From: Tetraselmis striata
Lineage: Eukaryota; Chlorophyta; Chlorodendrophyceae; Chlorodendrales; Chlorodendraceae
Assembly (NCBI GenBank): GCA_006384855.1
Contig: VCJN01002489.1
Location: 248,001-312,000 of the forward strand
Direction: 5' to 3'
DNA: 64,000 nucleotides
Under the pieces are notes generated by a model. That model had not been told where the DNA came from and did not search any database. It worked only from the letters and a program-made list of their open reading frames with translations. A program made the translations under genes and the position numbers. Numbering within the stretch: the first letter of the stretch is position 1; every line of letters starts with the position of its first letter. Positions 11,757 through 23,200 of the stretch are shown piece by piece.

Positions 11757-13670
11757 TGCAGCAAGGCCGCCCAGCTTGCGACTGGCGTCGCTTCTTTTGA
11801 GGCCGGTTTGCGACTATGCGGGAGCAAGGCGAGGGGGTACGTCGCTCGTGCAGCTAGCAGTCGGGGGGATGTGGGTAGGTTGAACGCGCGATGGCGACAT
11901 AAGTAGCAAGCCAAAAAAATGCAAAGGTGGATAACAACATTATGTCGCAGCAAGGCCGACCACCTTGGCGACGTGTGTCGCTTCTTTTGAGGGCGGCTGC
12001 GACTCGTTGGCGGCGGGCGAGGAGATGCGTCGCTTGTGCCAGCTTTTGCACTCGGGGGCTGTGGGGTAGAATGTGCGATGGCGACATTATCATTCCCAAG
12101 CCGAAAACTGAAACAACCCAGCATAGCCTTACCTCGCAGAAAGGCCGCCCACCTTGGCGACTCGCGGCGCCTCTTGCAAGCCGGCTGCGACTCGTCGGTA
12201 GCAAGGCGAGGGGGTGCGTCGCTCGTGCCAGCTTTTGCGCTCGGGGGCTGTCGGACGAACGTGCGATGGCGACATAATTAGCAAGTCGGAAACTAACGAA
12301 AACAACCTAGCATAGCCTTACAGCATCGCAGTAAGGTCACCCATCTTGGCGACTCCCGGCGCCTCTTGCGAGCCGGCTGCGACTCGTCGGCAGCAAGGCG
12401 AAGGGGGTGCGTCGCTCGGGGGCTGTGGGTGGAACGTGCGATGGCGACAAAATTAGCAAGCCGGAAACTACAGGAGCCTATATCCCATAGCCTCACACCA
12501 CAGCAAGGCCGTCCACCTTGGCGACTGGCGTCGCTTCATTAGAGGCCGGCTGCGACTCGTCGGCAGCAAGGCAAGGGGGTGCGTCGCTCGTGCCAGCTTT
12601 TGCAATTGGGGGCTGTTGGGTCGAACGTGCGATGGCGACATAATTAGCAAGCCGAAAACAACAGAAGCCCAGGATAACCTTACATCGCAGCACGGCCGCC
12701 CACCTTGGCGACTGGCGTTGCTTCTATTAAGGCCGGCTGCAACTCGTCGGCAGCGGGGGTATGGAGTGCGTTGCTCGTGCTAGTTTTTGGAGTCGGGGGC
12801 TGTCAGTCGAACGTGTAATGGCGACATAATTAGCAAGCCGTATAAAAGTACAAAGGTGCACCACAACATTATATCGCAGCACGGCCACAACCTCCCCCCC
12901 CCCCCCCCCCCCTCTCCACCCTGCCCTCCATCCCGCCTTTTCCGCATCTCTTACAATGGGCATGGTGGTTGTCGCGCCTTTAGCCTCCGAGCCGCTGGCA
13001 TCCGGCACGCCCTCACCACCGCCTAATGCTAGCGCCAGTCCAGAGAGTGTGGCTGCCGACGCGCCGGCTCCCTGCCCGCCGCTCTTCCCCGCGTGGCTAT
13101 CGCTAGGCGTAGGCAAGCCCTCGGCCGCATCGCCAGCGGCAGCCGCCAAACTCGGCGACATGTCTGCCGCTGGCGGGCCCTGCCCCTGGCCCGCCACGTA
13201 CCGCGTATCGGCCCGGCTAGGTCCAATGGCCAGGGCCGCCACGCGACGAGAGCGTTTGGCATGCGGGTTAGGAGCAGCGCCGCGAGGGGGTTCGTCGCTC
13301 GGGCCAGCTTTTGCGCTTGGGGTCTGCGGGGGCCAACGTGCGATGGCGACTCAATTAGCATGCCGTAAACGTAACAAGTGCGCAACGGCAACAAAGGTGC
13401 AGCGGGTCCAACCCACTTTGGCGACATGAGGCGCCCCTGTCGAGGCCGGCTGCGACTCGGGAGCAGCGCTTCGAGGGGGTGCGTCGCTCGGGCAAGCCTA
13501 TGCGCTCGGGGTATGCGGGGCCAACGTGCGATTTCGACTCTATTAGCGAGCCGTAAAAGTAATAGGTGCGCAATGGCAACACGTGCAACGGGGCCAACCC
13601 ACATTGACGACTCGCGTCGCCCTTGTCGAGGCCGGCTGCGGCTCGGCAGCAGGCACGCGAGGGGGTGCGT
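11757..13670 (+). repeat. Tandem array of about 185-bp units, left block
   Basis: Each unit reads, in order, a GCAGCAAGGCCGCCCACCTT-like block, GGCCGGCTGCGACTCGTCGG, GTGCGTCGCTCGTGCCAGCT, a GGGGGCTGTGGG block and GATGGCGACATAATTAGCAA. The last block recurs at about 11890, 12075, 12262, 12438, 12632, 12823, 13335 and 13527. Spacing is therefore about 176-193 bp except across the inserted segment at 12855-13240. Open frames run through units on the minus strand, but they are by-products of the repeat and look non-coding. Confidence 0.85.
12855..13240 (+). repeat. Segment duplicated at 15330-15735 within the transposon
   Basis: After a poly-C run, this stretch reads in one frame as MVVVAPL, SEPLASGT, SASPESVAADAPAPCPP and KLGDMSAAGG. 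The same frame is kept in the second copy at about 15450-15680 with small in-frame length changes. Frame retention hints at former coding capacity, possibly a captured exon. No family is recognised. Confidence 0.6.
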
Positions 13671-14289
13671 CAACACGACTGCCATACAACACGACTGCCA
13701 CTCCGAGTACCAGGTCACCCATGCGCGCATTGTCGCGTATACCAACAGTAGGCGAGGATTGCTGCCCCAACCTTGTCGCTTCTTGCAAGCCGTCCACAAA
13801 GTTTGTTGTCGACCGAAGTGCGTTTCTGCGGGCGACAATGGGGTTTCCTGCGACTGCGACGAGTCCAGAAGGTGCCGGCAGTGCAGCCACCTTTATCTAT
13901 GGCGGGCACTTTTGCATACATCACCAGGGTCTCAGGCTCCGCTGCGCCCGGCACCACTTCAGCGGTGCCCGCCCCATAGTAGAGCTGGCGATCCTGCGCT
14001 CCGCCGTCTTCCTCACGTCCTGGGGAACGATGGACCAGGACCGCGGCGGCTTGACTGCAGCGGATGGGACGGACTTGTGCGGTGCTCCGGGGGAGGTGGG
14101 TGAAGAGGAAGTGACGGGAGTGGCAATAATCGGCGGCGGGATCGCTCCTCACGGCCGCGCTTGGAGCCAGCACCACCCTGCCCGCGTTTGCCCTTGCCTT
14201 TTCCCCCTTTTTGCTTCTCCCGGCCTGCACAGGCGTCACCAAAGGATTGCCGCAACTGTGAGCAAACTGTGAGGGTCGTTCGGGTCTTT

Positions 14290-15350
14290 TGCAGCGGGGG
14301 CAGCGGGTGCGTCGCTCGTGCCAGATTTTGCAGTCGAGAGGTATGGGTCGAATGTGCGATGGCGTCTACATAATCAGCAAGTCGGAAACTAAAAAAACCC
14401 AACATAGCCTTACATCGCAGCAAGGCCGCCCACCTTGCGACTGGCGTCGCTTCTTTTGAGGCCGGTTGCGACTCGCCGACAGCAAGGCGAGGGGGTGCGT
14501 CGCTCGTGTAGCTAGCAGTCGGGGGGGGGGGGGGGGGGTCGAACGCGCGATGGCGACATATTTAGCAAGCCATAAAAATGCAAAGGTGGATAACATCATT
14601 ATGTCGCAGCAAGGCCGCCCGCCTTGGCGACGTGCGTCGCCTCGGTTGAAGCCGGCTGCGACTCGTCAGCAACGGGCGAGGGGATGCGTCGCTCGTGCAA
14701 GGTTTGGGACTCGGGGGCTATCGGTGGAACGTGCGATGGCGGCATAACAATTAGCAAGCCGGAAACTGCAAAAGCCTAGCTTAACCTTACATCGCAGCAA
14801 AGCCGCCCACCCTTGCGACTGGTGGCGCATGCGAGCCGGCGGCGACTCGTCGGCAGCAAGGCGAAGGGGGTGCGTCGCTTGTGCCACGTTTTGCACTCGG
14901 GGGCTGTGGGTGGAACGTGCGATGGCGACATAATTAGCCAGTCGAAAACTAAAACAGCCTAGCATAGCCTTACATCGAAGCAAGGCCGCCCACCGTGGCG
15001 ACTGGCGTCGCTTCATTTGAGGCCGGCTGCGACTCGTCGGCAGCAAGGCAAGGGGGTGCATCGCTCGTGCTTTGCAATCGGGGGCTGTGGGTCGAACGCG
15101 CGATGGCGACATAATTAGCAAGCCGAAAACAACAGAAGCCCAGGACAGCAACATTACATCGCAGCAAGGCCGCCCACCTTGGCGATTGGCGTTGCTTATT
15201 TTGAGGCCGGCTGCAACTCGTCGGCAGCGGGGGCAGGGAGTGCGTTGCTCGTGCTAGTTTTTGGAGTCGGGGGCTGTCAGTCGAACGTGTAATGGCGACA
15301 TAATTAGCAAGCCGTATAAAAATGCAAAGGTGCACCACACTACCACAGCA
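14290..15350 (+). repeat. Tandem array of about 185-bp units, right block
   Basis: Same unit as the left block. Anchors recur at about 14359, 14549, 14735, 14922, 15101 and 15293, spaced 179-192 bp. A G run interrupts one unit at 14519-14538. The block is followed by a poly-C run (15377-15402) and the second copy of the duplicated segment. Confidence 0.85.
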
Positions 15351-15735
15351 TTACATCATAGCACGGCCACAACCTCCCCCCCCCCCCCCCCCCCCCCCCC
15401 CCGCCCGCCCCCCACCCTCCATCCCGCCTATTCCACAGCTCTTACCGTGAGCATGGTGGTTGTCGCGCCTTTACCAGCCTCCGAGCCGCTGGCATCCGGC
15501 ACGCCCCCACCCCCGCCTAATGCGAGCGCAAGTCCACAGGGTGTGGCTGCCGACGCGCCGGCTCCCTGCCCGCCGCTCTCCCTAGCCTGGCTATCGCTAG
15601 GCGTAGGCCAGCCCTCGCCCGCATCGCCAGCGACAGCCAAGCTCGGCGACATGTCTGCCGCTGGCGGGCCCCGCCCCTGACCCGCCACTGATTGCGTATC
15701 GGCCCGGCTAGGTCCAACGGCAAGGGCCGCCACGC
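15330..15735 (+). repeat. Second copy of the segment at 12855-13240
   Basis: It matches the first copy over most of its length. Shared features are the preceding poly-C run, the start MVVVAPL, and the blocks ASEPLASGT and AADAPAPCPP. It then diverges into a poly-G run at 15847-15872. Together with the flanking unit arrays it forms a higher-order duplication inside the transposon. Confidence 0.65.
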
Positions 15736-16292
15736 GACGAGAGCGTTGGGTGGGGGCACGTCGAGCAGACGCAGCCCTTGGTCGAGCGGGTCGGGCGGAC
15801 CGGCTGGCAGACTCTCAAGAGGATGGCCGCGTGCGGGGGGGAAGCGGGGGGGGGGGGGGGGGGGGGGGGGGGTTGCTAGGCACCTCCATCGCGATGGGAC
15901 CTACTCCAGCCTGCATGGCAGTAACCGATAGCGTGAGCTGCAAGTCTCTATAGCTGCCTACTCACCAGCCGTGCAGACCTACGCCGAAGGTAGGCGGAGT
16001 CCATTCATGTCACGGATCCGGGCGTTCGCGCCTTTTTGTGTAAGTTAAGACCCTGCATGCCTGTGTCGCGTGGGATCCTTTCCTATGAATAGTCGCTAAC
16101 TGTCTGCCACGGCCCGGTTTGGGTTCTGGGCAGCCTTAGCGGTGGTGGAAAGGTATACTAGTAGCGACTAGTAGGTAGTACTGCGCAGCCCCCCCTCCAC
16201 TCGAGTGGGCGGGATAAGGGATGGCGGCGGCGACGGCGAGTACAGTACTTTGCGCTGTATATGTATGGCTGTAGTACATTGTTTGGCGCGTG

Positions 16293-16377
16293 AGCTAGTA
16301 AATTGTCCCATTTTCAGTGAGTCAAAAGTGAAGTATAGTGGCCTCTACCGTTTACGCTATAATATTGCGCTTTTCCC
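16293..16377 (-). repeat. Right terminal inverted repeat of the nested transposon
   Basis: Reverse complement of the left repeat over 85 bp. It is followed at 16378-16386 by the second TCCATAGCG target duplication, after which element B resumes. Confidence 0.9.
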
Positions 16378-17350
16378 TCCATAGCGATGGGGTCGATGTT
16401 GTGTAGTTCGAAGAACGCAATGATTATTGATGACGGGTAGGGCTACAACGACTTAGCCCAAATGTGGCCCCGCTCACCAATCCAAGCGACGAACCGGACG
16501 ACATTGCCAGTAGTCGTCTGCAACGGGCTTATGTTCTTGAAGTCGGGGCAGCACTCCGCGAATCGAGACAGCTTGCCGGCGTTGCTCTTGAGCATTTGGG
16601 CGGAGTGAGTGGGCTATAGAGTAGGTCGAGGGCCCGCTACCCCAACTCGTCTGAACCAAACGCTTCTTGTAGACGGGACCGGAGGAAGCAGACCATCGAG
16701 CGATAGCTTTGGGTTCGTCGATTACGTAAGTACGACGCTTGGCCGACGGAGTAACATGGGGCCGGTTCACTTCAGCTTAGAAATCAGCCGCGGCGGTTAG
16801 GTTGCCCGCGGCTTACCGGTATAATTGCTGGACGGGTTTTAGTATGGACACCAGCAGTACGGGTTTGCGGGGCAAGGTTCGGGTAGGAGGGCCGCTCCGC
16901 GCGCCCGTCGCGCTCATAGCGCATGTCTCGCATTGGTGACGTACACGCGCGAAAGATGGTTGTTGCGAACCAGTTGCAACACGTAGCGTAACAACCGACG
17001 GACGCATCAATGATGACAGAGATGGTACGGGAGGCGGTGTGTTGTTTGTTTATTTTATTTTATTTTTAGCATGTGTTGGTGTGCGGATGGTTGTGCCACA
17101 CTCGGCTGTGGTTGTAAGAAGCGCCGCACCGAAGGTCTAAGTATGGTCTATAGGGTTGGGGGTCCGGTCCGGACACGAGGCGCTCATCCCGCTGTTGAGC
17201 TACCAGGGCTCGTTGTGCGGCGATCACCGAAAGGTGACCTCATCGCAAAAGCGCCACTGGCTTTGACGCGAAAGGCACCCCACGCCGTCACTCGTGCTCA
17301 CCCTCGCGGCCACGCCCGCGACCGCCACCACGTCCATGTCCACGCCCGCG

Positions 17351-17810
17351 TCATGCGAACGCTGCCGCCACCCGAGCAGTGGCGGCAGCCTTCGCGCAGC
17401 TGGCGACTGTCGCCTCGAAGACCCGACGCTCGTAGTCCTTCATGAGGTCCCCGAAAATCGTAGAGCCCAAATGCTCGGCTGCAGGCTGAAAATGATGAGC
17501 CATCAGTACGTCCATCACGCCTTGGTCACCGTGCACACGCTTGACCTCGTACGACCTCGTACGACACGCTTGACCTCGTTAAGCCTCCGCAGGAAGGCTA
17601 GACGAAAGCGAAACGCCTTATCGAAGGTCTCGGCGTGATTCGCGGCGCGCGTTAGGTAGGGGGTGAAGTTTTGAGTAGCAGCAGGGACGTAAAGTAGTAG
17701 CACCTCGTCAAGGGCCACCAAAAGAGCAGCCATGTGGCACGCAAAATACGTTATCCAAATCTACTCCTCATGGGTGGGCAGACGCCGGTCAACATGCTTT
17801 AGGTAGTCGT
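17351..17810 (-). pseudogene. Gag-like region of element B
   Basis: Minus-strand reading gives DYLKHVDRRLPTHEE, then PAATQNFTPYLTRAANHAE, DKAFRFRLAFLRRLNEVK and FGDLMKDYERRVFEATVAS across frame changes. It is co-linear with 2529-1980 of element A. No characterised domain is recognised. It is called gag-like only from its position and its conservation between elements. Confidence 0.5.
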
Positions 17811-18479
17811 TCGCCAAGTCGGTACGCAAAAGGAAGAGCCTAGGCATTTGGCTGACCGGTCGAACGTGCGTCCTCGTAACAAACTACTCGTTGCAGTAGC
17901 TCCGCGAAGTAGTTGTCCTCGTCACTCGCGGATTTGGCTCCGACACGGCCGCTCCGACACGGGGGGAACTGCGGCTCCCTCGGTGCTTGTCGGATGTCCC
18001 GCGACGCGCTGCACGGACCCAGAGCCATGTGCTCCGTCCCCATCAGCACCACGTTTACGAGCCGTCAATTGTGCCGACGACAATAATGTGAGCTCGAGCA
18101 ACAATGTGGACTGGGACTGGGCATGCATGTCCGCTTGCATCGATTCGAGCGACGAGTTCTTCTCCATCTGGCATGGTGGCGCACAAATGTACGGATGAGA
18201 ATTACACATATGGATGGTAAGCCGGGTGTGGTCTTTAAACAACATGTGACTTTGCTCGCAACAAGTTACGAGTCAGTTAATCGATGTGCTTAACGCAACG
18301 AAACTGGAAGATGGCAGGTTTCAGCTGTTACGGCTGCCTTATTTCTACTCGTGCTACACGCAAAAGGGCACAACGACGGGTGAACTAGTAACCCGTACCA
18401 CTTCGCAGCAGCGGTACCCGGAAAAGCGGTTTGGAAAGGAGGAAACTCCAAAACTAGTTTAGATCATACCGGAATAATG

Positions 18480-19004
18480 TACCTTATTGCCGACCCCCCG
18501 TTATATAGTCAACAAGCAAATTGCCGAATGCATCCATGGCTACTGTACCCATGGCTTTCCGAAACTGAATCGCAGCCTAAACGGCCGTCGTAGAGACGCT
18601 GCAAGAATTTCACTGTTGCCAGTCATGTCCCCGAGTAAGGCAAAACAAAACCTTGGATTTGGTCGTTACGCTGTTGCGGTTACGGCACAGCTGCGGGTGG
18701 AATAACGAATACTCACCGAAACACTAACGCTGACGACAATCCCGGTATACTGACGAATGATTACCAAGCGATGGTTGTGTGGAGGTGCCGACTCCGAAGT
18801 AACGACACTCTCGGGATGGTGGCACCTTCATCAGATGACGGGCCAAGGGCGCGATGACATGGCCGGATTTTTGCGTTCGGACTGCGGTTCACTAAGCGAA
18901 CACTTCGTTCTATAACGTATAAAATTCGTTTATTATTCGTTATTTTGCAGTCGTAAACCCGCTAGACCTTAAATATACTCGGAATTATAGAAAACAATGT
19001 TGCG
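18480..19004. repeat. Spacer with an inverted copy of the LINE-type 3' tail
   Basis: At about 18569-18645 the plus strand reads CAGCCTAAACGGCCGTCGTA followed by GACGCTGCAAG and CCAGTCATGTCC. This is the recurrent tail in plus orientation, facing the minus-orientation copy at 19008-19090. The rest is AT-richer and has no recognisable gene. Confidence 0.55.
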
Positions 19005-19930
19005 GTGTTTTTTCCGCCCCCGGGACAGGACTGGCACCAGTGAAACCCTTGCAGCGTCTCTACGACCGCCGTTTAGGCAGCGACCCAGTTACGGAGATCC
19101 ATTAGTATGGGTAGGCGACGTTCCGTTGTAGTCAACTACTAACAATCAAATTGCCGAAGCATTTTGCAAGACTAATTGAACGCCAATGATGGAATTTCCA
19201 ACACGGTTGGATCACCGTCTAAAACACTGCCATCAAATTTACCCGGCACTGACCACGAAAGGTCCGCCTACCCGTTTGGGCGTCGGCCCATTCGAGTAAT
19301 GCGAGTTGGGCATGCCCCATCCCGCAGAGCAAAGCATTTCAGGAGTGCAATACATGGGCAACGAAAAAGGCAATGTGAGGGAGGGCCGGACGCCGCCATA
19401 TAGGTGGACAAAGTTCCCATTCCCAGTAAAATCCAAGGCGCCGTGAAGATAGCTATAGGGGGGGGGGGGAGGGGGCCCAAAACAAAGCCAGTGAAGCCCT
19501 TAGGTGTTGACGTTGTAAAATCCCTGACTACTAATAAAATCCCTAAACTCCGGAACTACAACAACCCCAAATTATGACGGTGATACCCCCACCGCGGGCA
19601 CTCCACCAACATATGTCCGATAGTCTCAGAATCACCGCCTCCGCCACATGCAGTAGGACAGTGTTAGAAAACCCGCTCAGGCATGGCATGAATCCGGGCC
19701 AGTCGGCTGGCAGTGGGAAATACTCGGGTGCGTAATTGGATCATACTGTGCAGCCCGGCCACAACCGCCCCGCGGGGACACCCACACCGTACTGTGGCAA
19801 CAGGTTTGACGCACAAGACGCCCAGACATAGCGACTACATACCCCAGGTGGTACCCGGTAGTGCGTGCTAACGCTGCCAACGATTCGTAACGCGCCCACA
19901 CCGGTGCGTGCCTTTACTCGGATACAAGAC
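19005..19930 (-). mobile_element. 5'-truncated LINE relic
   Basis: It matches the 3' part of the LINE at 53858-54680 on the same strand. Shared minus-strand stretches are CGRAA, THPSIS and PDSCHA. The 3' tail with GCCAGTCCTGTCCCGGGGGC running into an A-rich end is at about 19008-19080. The reading frame is broken throughout, and the zinc-knuckle stretch is degraded at about 19620-19660. Confidence 0.65.
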
Positions 19931-20251
19931 AATAATAAGGCCTACGTGTTTTTTAACAATATAAATAATGCAAACCCTGAACCGTGCCAGACCTACGATT
20001 GACCTACGGCGACTGCAGTTGGCGAGCAAGCTGAGGTCAGCTGGGGCGGCTTCTGCCGACGACCGGCCCGGGGCGGGGCGAACTTTTAATTTTATAAAAC
20101 ATGACGTTTTCCCCGCGGCGCGGCAGCGACTACTACCGGTGCGGTACTGTACCTCTATCGTCCTGGCAGACCCGGATGAGCGACGAGCAGCACTCAGCTT
20201 CCCAGCCCGGCGAAGCCATTGCCCAGCACACGCACGGGTGAGGCGGTCGCG
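19931..20251. other. Upstream region of the EGF-GT29 gene
   Basis: Probable promoter and 5' leader. An upstream ATG at 20177 opens a short frame of 16 codons that ends just before the chosen start at 20252. It could act as an upstream ORF. No other gene is seen. Confidence 0.4.
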
Positions 20252-23200
20252 ATGGCGGAGAGCGGCGCGCTGGAGCGGCTGCAGCGGCTGGCGGAACAGG
20301 CTGACGGCGTGGTGCTGACGGAGGCGCAGCCGGTGAAGACGAAGGCGTCGTCGGCGCCATATTCCTTTCTGGCGCCCGGCAAGCACGGCGGCCGCGTCGG
20401 GCGCCACGCCATACTGGCCCTGGCGGCCCTCATGGTGCGCCGCCCACCCGCTATTTAGCGGATGGCACGGGCCGACGGGAACGGTATGCTGCCGATGGCA
20501 GCGGTGGAGCCCCCCCCCCCCCCCTCTTGGTGCCGCCCAGCCACTTCACCACTCAGCCGCTCAGCCAGCCTATTGGTCGCCCCACCCCAGCGGCCACTCG
20601 AACACACGCAGGCGCGCAGCCAGCGCCTCCATACCGGTGTCACACCCCAGTTTCCGCGCCGAGACTCTGGCGCCAGGCCCACACGCACCTAGCCTTCCCG
20701 GCACCCGCCCGCGCAGCAGCGGCCCCGCCGAGAACGAGCGCCAACGGCAATGCGCGACTGAGCAAGCCAGCACGGCGAGGGCAGTCGCTCAATGGGACAC
20801 GGATTTCTGCCAGCGATTACAGGCCGTGTCGTCTACCCCAAAGAGACGGGCGACCTTTCAAGTGGGCGGTGGATTAATGGATAGAGTTGTCACATCGCGT
20901 CACGACAGAATGCGGCGTCAGCGGGCTGGGACAAGTAGGGAGGCTGGCAGCGGCACTGACGCACAATCCGTCTTCCTGCCGCTCTCGATGCCGCTCTCGC
21001 AGGCGGTGCTGACCTGGTGGATGTCGGACTCGGTGCACGAGGCGCTGCCCACCAACGCCAAGCACCTGCACCATTGGACGGATGTGACCTCCCACTTCCA
21101 CGCGCACCCGCACGCGGCGGCCGCCAGCGACCCGCAGGTCACCCCAGCCCTCTCCCCTCCCCCTCCCCCTCATCTGTTGCACTTGGAAGGGGGAAGGCCG
21201 CTTGCAGCTCCACAGGAATTCCGGACGGCCGAGCTTCGATGGCGGGCGTTGACGTGGTACTTGTGTTGCAGGCATATACGTCCGGGATGGGCCGTGTGGC
21301 GGCGGCAGGGGCAGCGGCTGCCACGAAGGCTCCGCCGGCTGCAGGAACGCAGCCGCAGGCAGCCGCTCTGCGGGGTAGCGGCGGCTCGTCCAGCGTGCGT
21401 CAGGTCGCAGAGCGGGTGCCCCCGCAGTCGCAGCAGCAGCAGCAGCAGCAGGAGCGGCCAGTGATCCGCACGCAGCAGCAACGGCAAGAGGTCCAATGGC
21501 CGGCGGCGGGGAAGGAGGAAGCTGCGGAGGACGAGGGCGAGGGGGGGGAGGATGCGGCGGAGGTGGCGGCGGCTGCGGAGGAGGTGGGGGCGGTGCGCGG
21601 CGCAGTGGCGTCTGGGAACTCACAAGGGACAGCGGCGCAGGCGGTGCCGGCTGTGGTGAAGGCCCAGCAGGTGATGCGCTTTTCAGGCTCTTCAGGGGGG
21701 GGGGGGGGGGGGATGGGGTGCACAGGACGTTACTCTGTACATGCATCCGCGTTACTGATGTGGTGTCGGCGCCATGCGCTGTGTGCGGCAAACCTTTCTC
21801 CGGTCGTAGACATGCAAATACCTTTGATATGCTGTTTTCGTCTTCTTTGGGAGATGGGTCGATGAACGTCACCAAGGGCCGACCCAAAGTGTCTAAATTG
21901 TTCTTCTCTGTCGTCAGGCACTCGGCGGCGGCCAGCGCAGCGGCGGTGGCGGAAGCTGCAGCGGCGGCAGCAACTGCGGCCTGCACGGCGGCTGCGTCGC
22001 GGGGCGCTGCGTGTGCACTGTCACCTATACCGGCGAGCACTGCGAGCGCCCGCAGGAAATCCCCCCTGCCCTCAAGGTGTGCCTCCGCTGCCCCCTCCCC
22101 CATTTCCTCTCCCTGGCCCTCCCCCCTCTGCCTTGGGGCTCCACCCTCCTCGTCCCTGTGCGGCCGGAGTCGCTGAGGCGTTCAGGCGGCTGCGGGGCAC
22201 CCAGGCAGAGGCAGGCGTGATGTCCAACTGGTCGGCGGCCTTTGAGGGCGACATGATCCTGAACCAGCGCAAAATGGCCTCACGCACCGCGCTCACCGTC
22301 CACCTGCCTGGCAAGGTAGCCCCCCACCCCCCCATCCCCCCTTTCCCTTCTTCCTACACAGACAGAGGCCATTCAAAGCCCCGTCTGCGCGAGCCGCCGG
22401 CGCAGTGCACATTGCCGTTTGTAGAGTGACAGTCGTCCCGTCCACATGCGCATAATGATGTAGACATTAGTATGATTGTTCGCTGATGATGGTACAAATA
22501 CACAGTAAACCAGGATGCTTTTTGGTATTGTGATGCTAAGGGAGAAAGAATGACAAAGCACTTGCGGAATTTGCACCTCTAACTTTGGATTCGGTTGGAA
22601 GTCTGCGCGGAAATTTGATGCCACGGCCGTGTCATGTGGTTGTGGCATATTGGAGAGGAAGTCAAAGTGGCGGTTTAATCTGCTGCTTGTGATGATACCA
22701 GAAGCAGTCAGATGTATGCCCCTAAGTTGCAGCAATCGGCAGCAGCACATCTCAGCCCCCCCCCCCCCCCGCCCCCCCCCCCCCCCCCCCCCCCCCCATC
22801 CACCCACCCACCCACTCTGGTCTGGGCGGCGCACAGGAGGACGAGGCAGACCATGGCTGGCGCGTGCTCATCAGCAACTCGGGCGAGCTGGCGCAGCTCA
22901 ACGCGATGCTGCCCAAGGAGGACACCATCCTGAGGGGCGCCTTCTACCAGAGCTGCGCCGTCGTGGGCTCCTCCGGTGCTGTCCCGCCGCCCACCGCCGC
23001 CCGCTGCTGCTGTTCTGTGCTGGCGCCCTGCCAGCTGCCACGAATGAGCGCGTTGTCAGGACATAGGCCTGTGTCTGGTGTTGGCGTGTCTGAGAGCTGT
23101 GGAGAAGTCTTCACAGAATGCGCTTGTCTATAACAGGGCACCAAACCCTAGAGAATGCAAAGGGTGTCGTTAATGTCGTTTTGCCATATATAATTATATA

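Larger units (their letters stand above)
10898..16377. mobile_element. Nested Mutator-like DNA transposon (non-autonomous), 5.48 kb
   Basis: Bounded by nearly identical 85-bp terminal inverted repeats (10898-10982 and 16293-16377), both starting GGGAA, and by 9-bp target duplications. Long inverted repeats plus a 9-bp duplication are typical of Mutator-like elements. Families that make 8-bp duplications cannot be wholly excluded. No transposase is recognisable inside, so it is probably non-autonomous. Its body is filled by an array of about 185-bp units (about 11757-13670 and 14290-15350), plus a segment present twice (about 12855-13240 and 15330-15735). Single-copy stretches at 11040-11750 and 13670-14270 could be captured host sequence, but I recognise no product. 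Confidence 0.85.
9730..18470 (-). mobile_element. Tyrosine-recombinase element B, interrupted by a nested DNA transposon
   Basis: Second copy of the family seen at 1-3190. LTR-like direct repeats are at about 9774-9978 and 18287-18470. The left flank (9730-9774) also matches the first 50 bases of the window. Minus-strand coding relics are gag-like (about 17810-17351), middle (about 16770-16474) and recombinase (about 16470-16387, then 10888-9968). Removing 10898-16377 restores a continuous match with element A at about 1110-1150, so the nested insertion is younger. All coding parts carry frameshifts. Confidence 0.75.

Noticed and set aside
11757-15350. CRISPR-like array (regularly spaced repeats)
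   Set aside because: Units are about 185 bp, are diverged along their whole length, and have no short constant repeat with unique spacers. They lie in a transposon in eukaryotic DNA.
21420-21450. CAG repeat in exon 3 of the GT29 gene as a pathological-type expansion
   Set aside because: Only seven glutamine codons within a low-complexity stem region. Ordinary for such linkers.
20874-22103. 409-codon open frame on the minus strand, the longest in the window
   Set aside because: It is antisense to exons 2-4 of the EGF-GT29 gene. Its sequence is mostly Pro/Ala runs from GC-rich text and homopolymers, with no motif.
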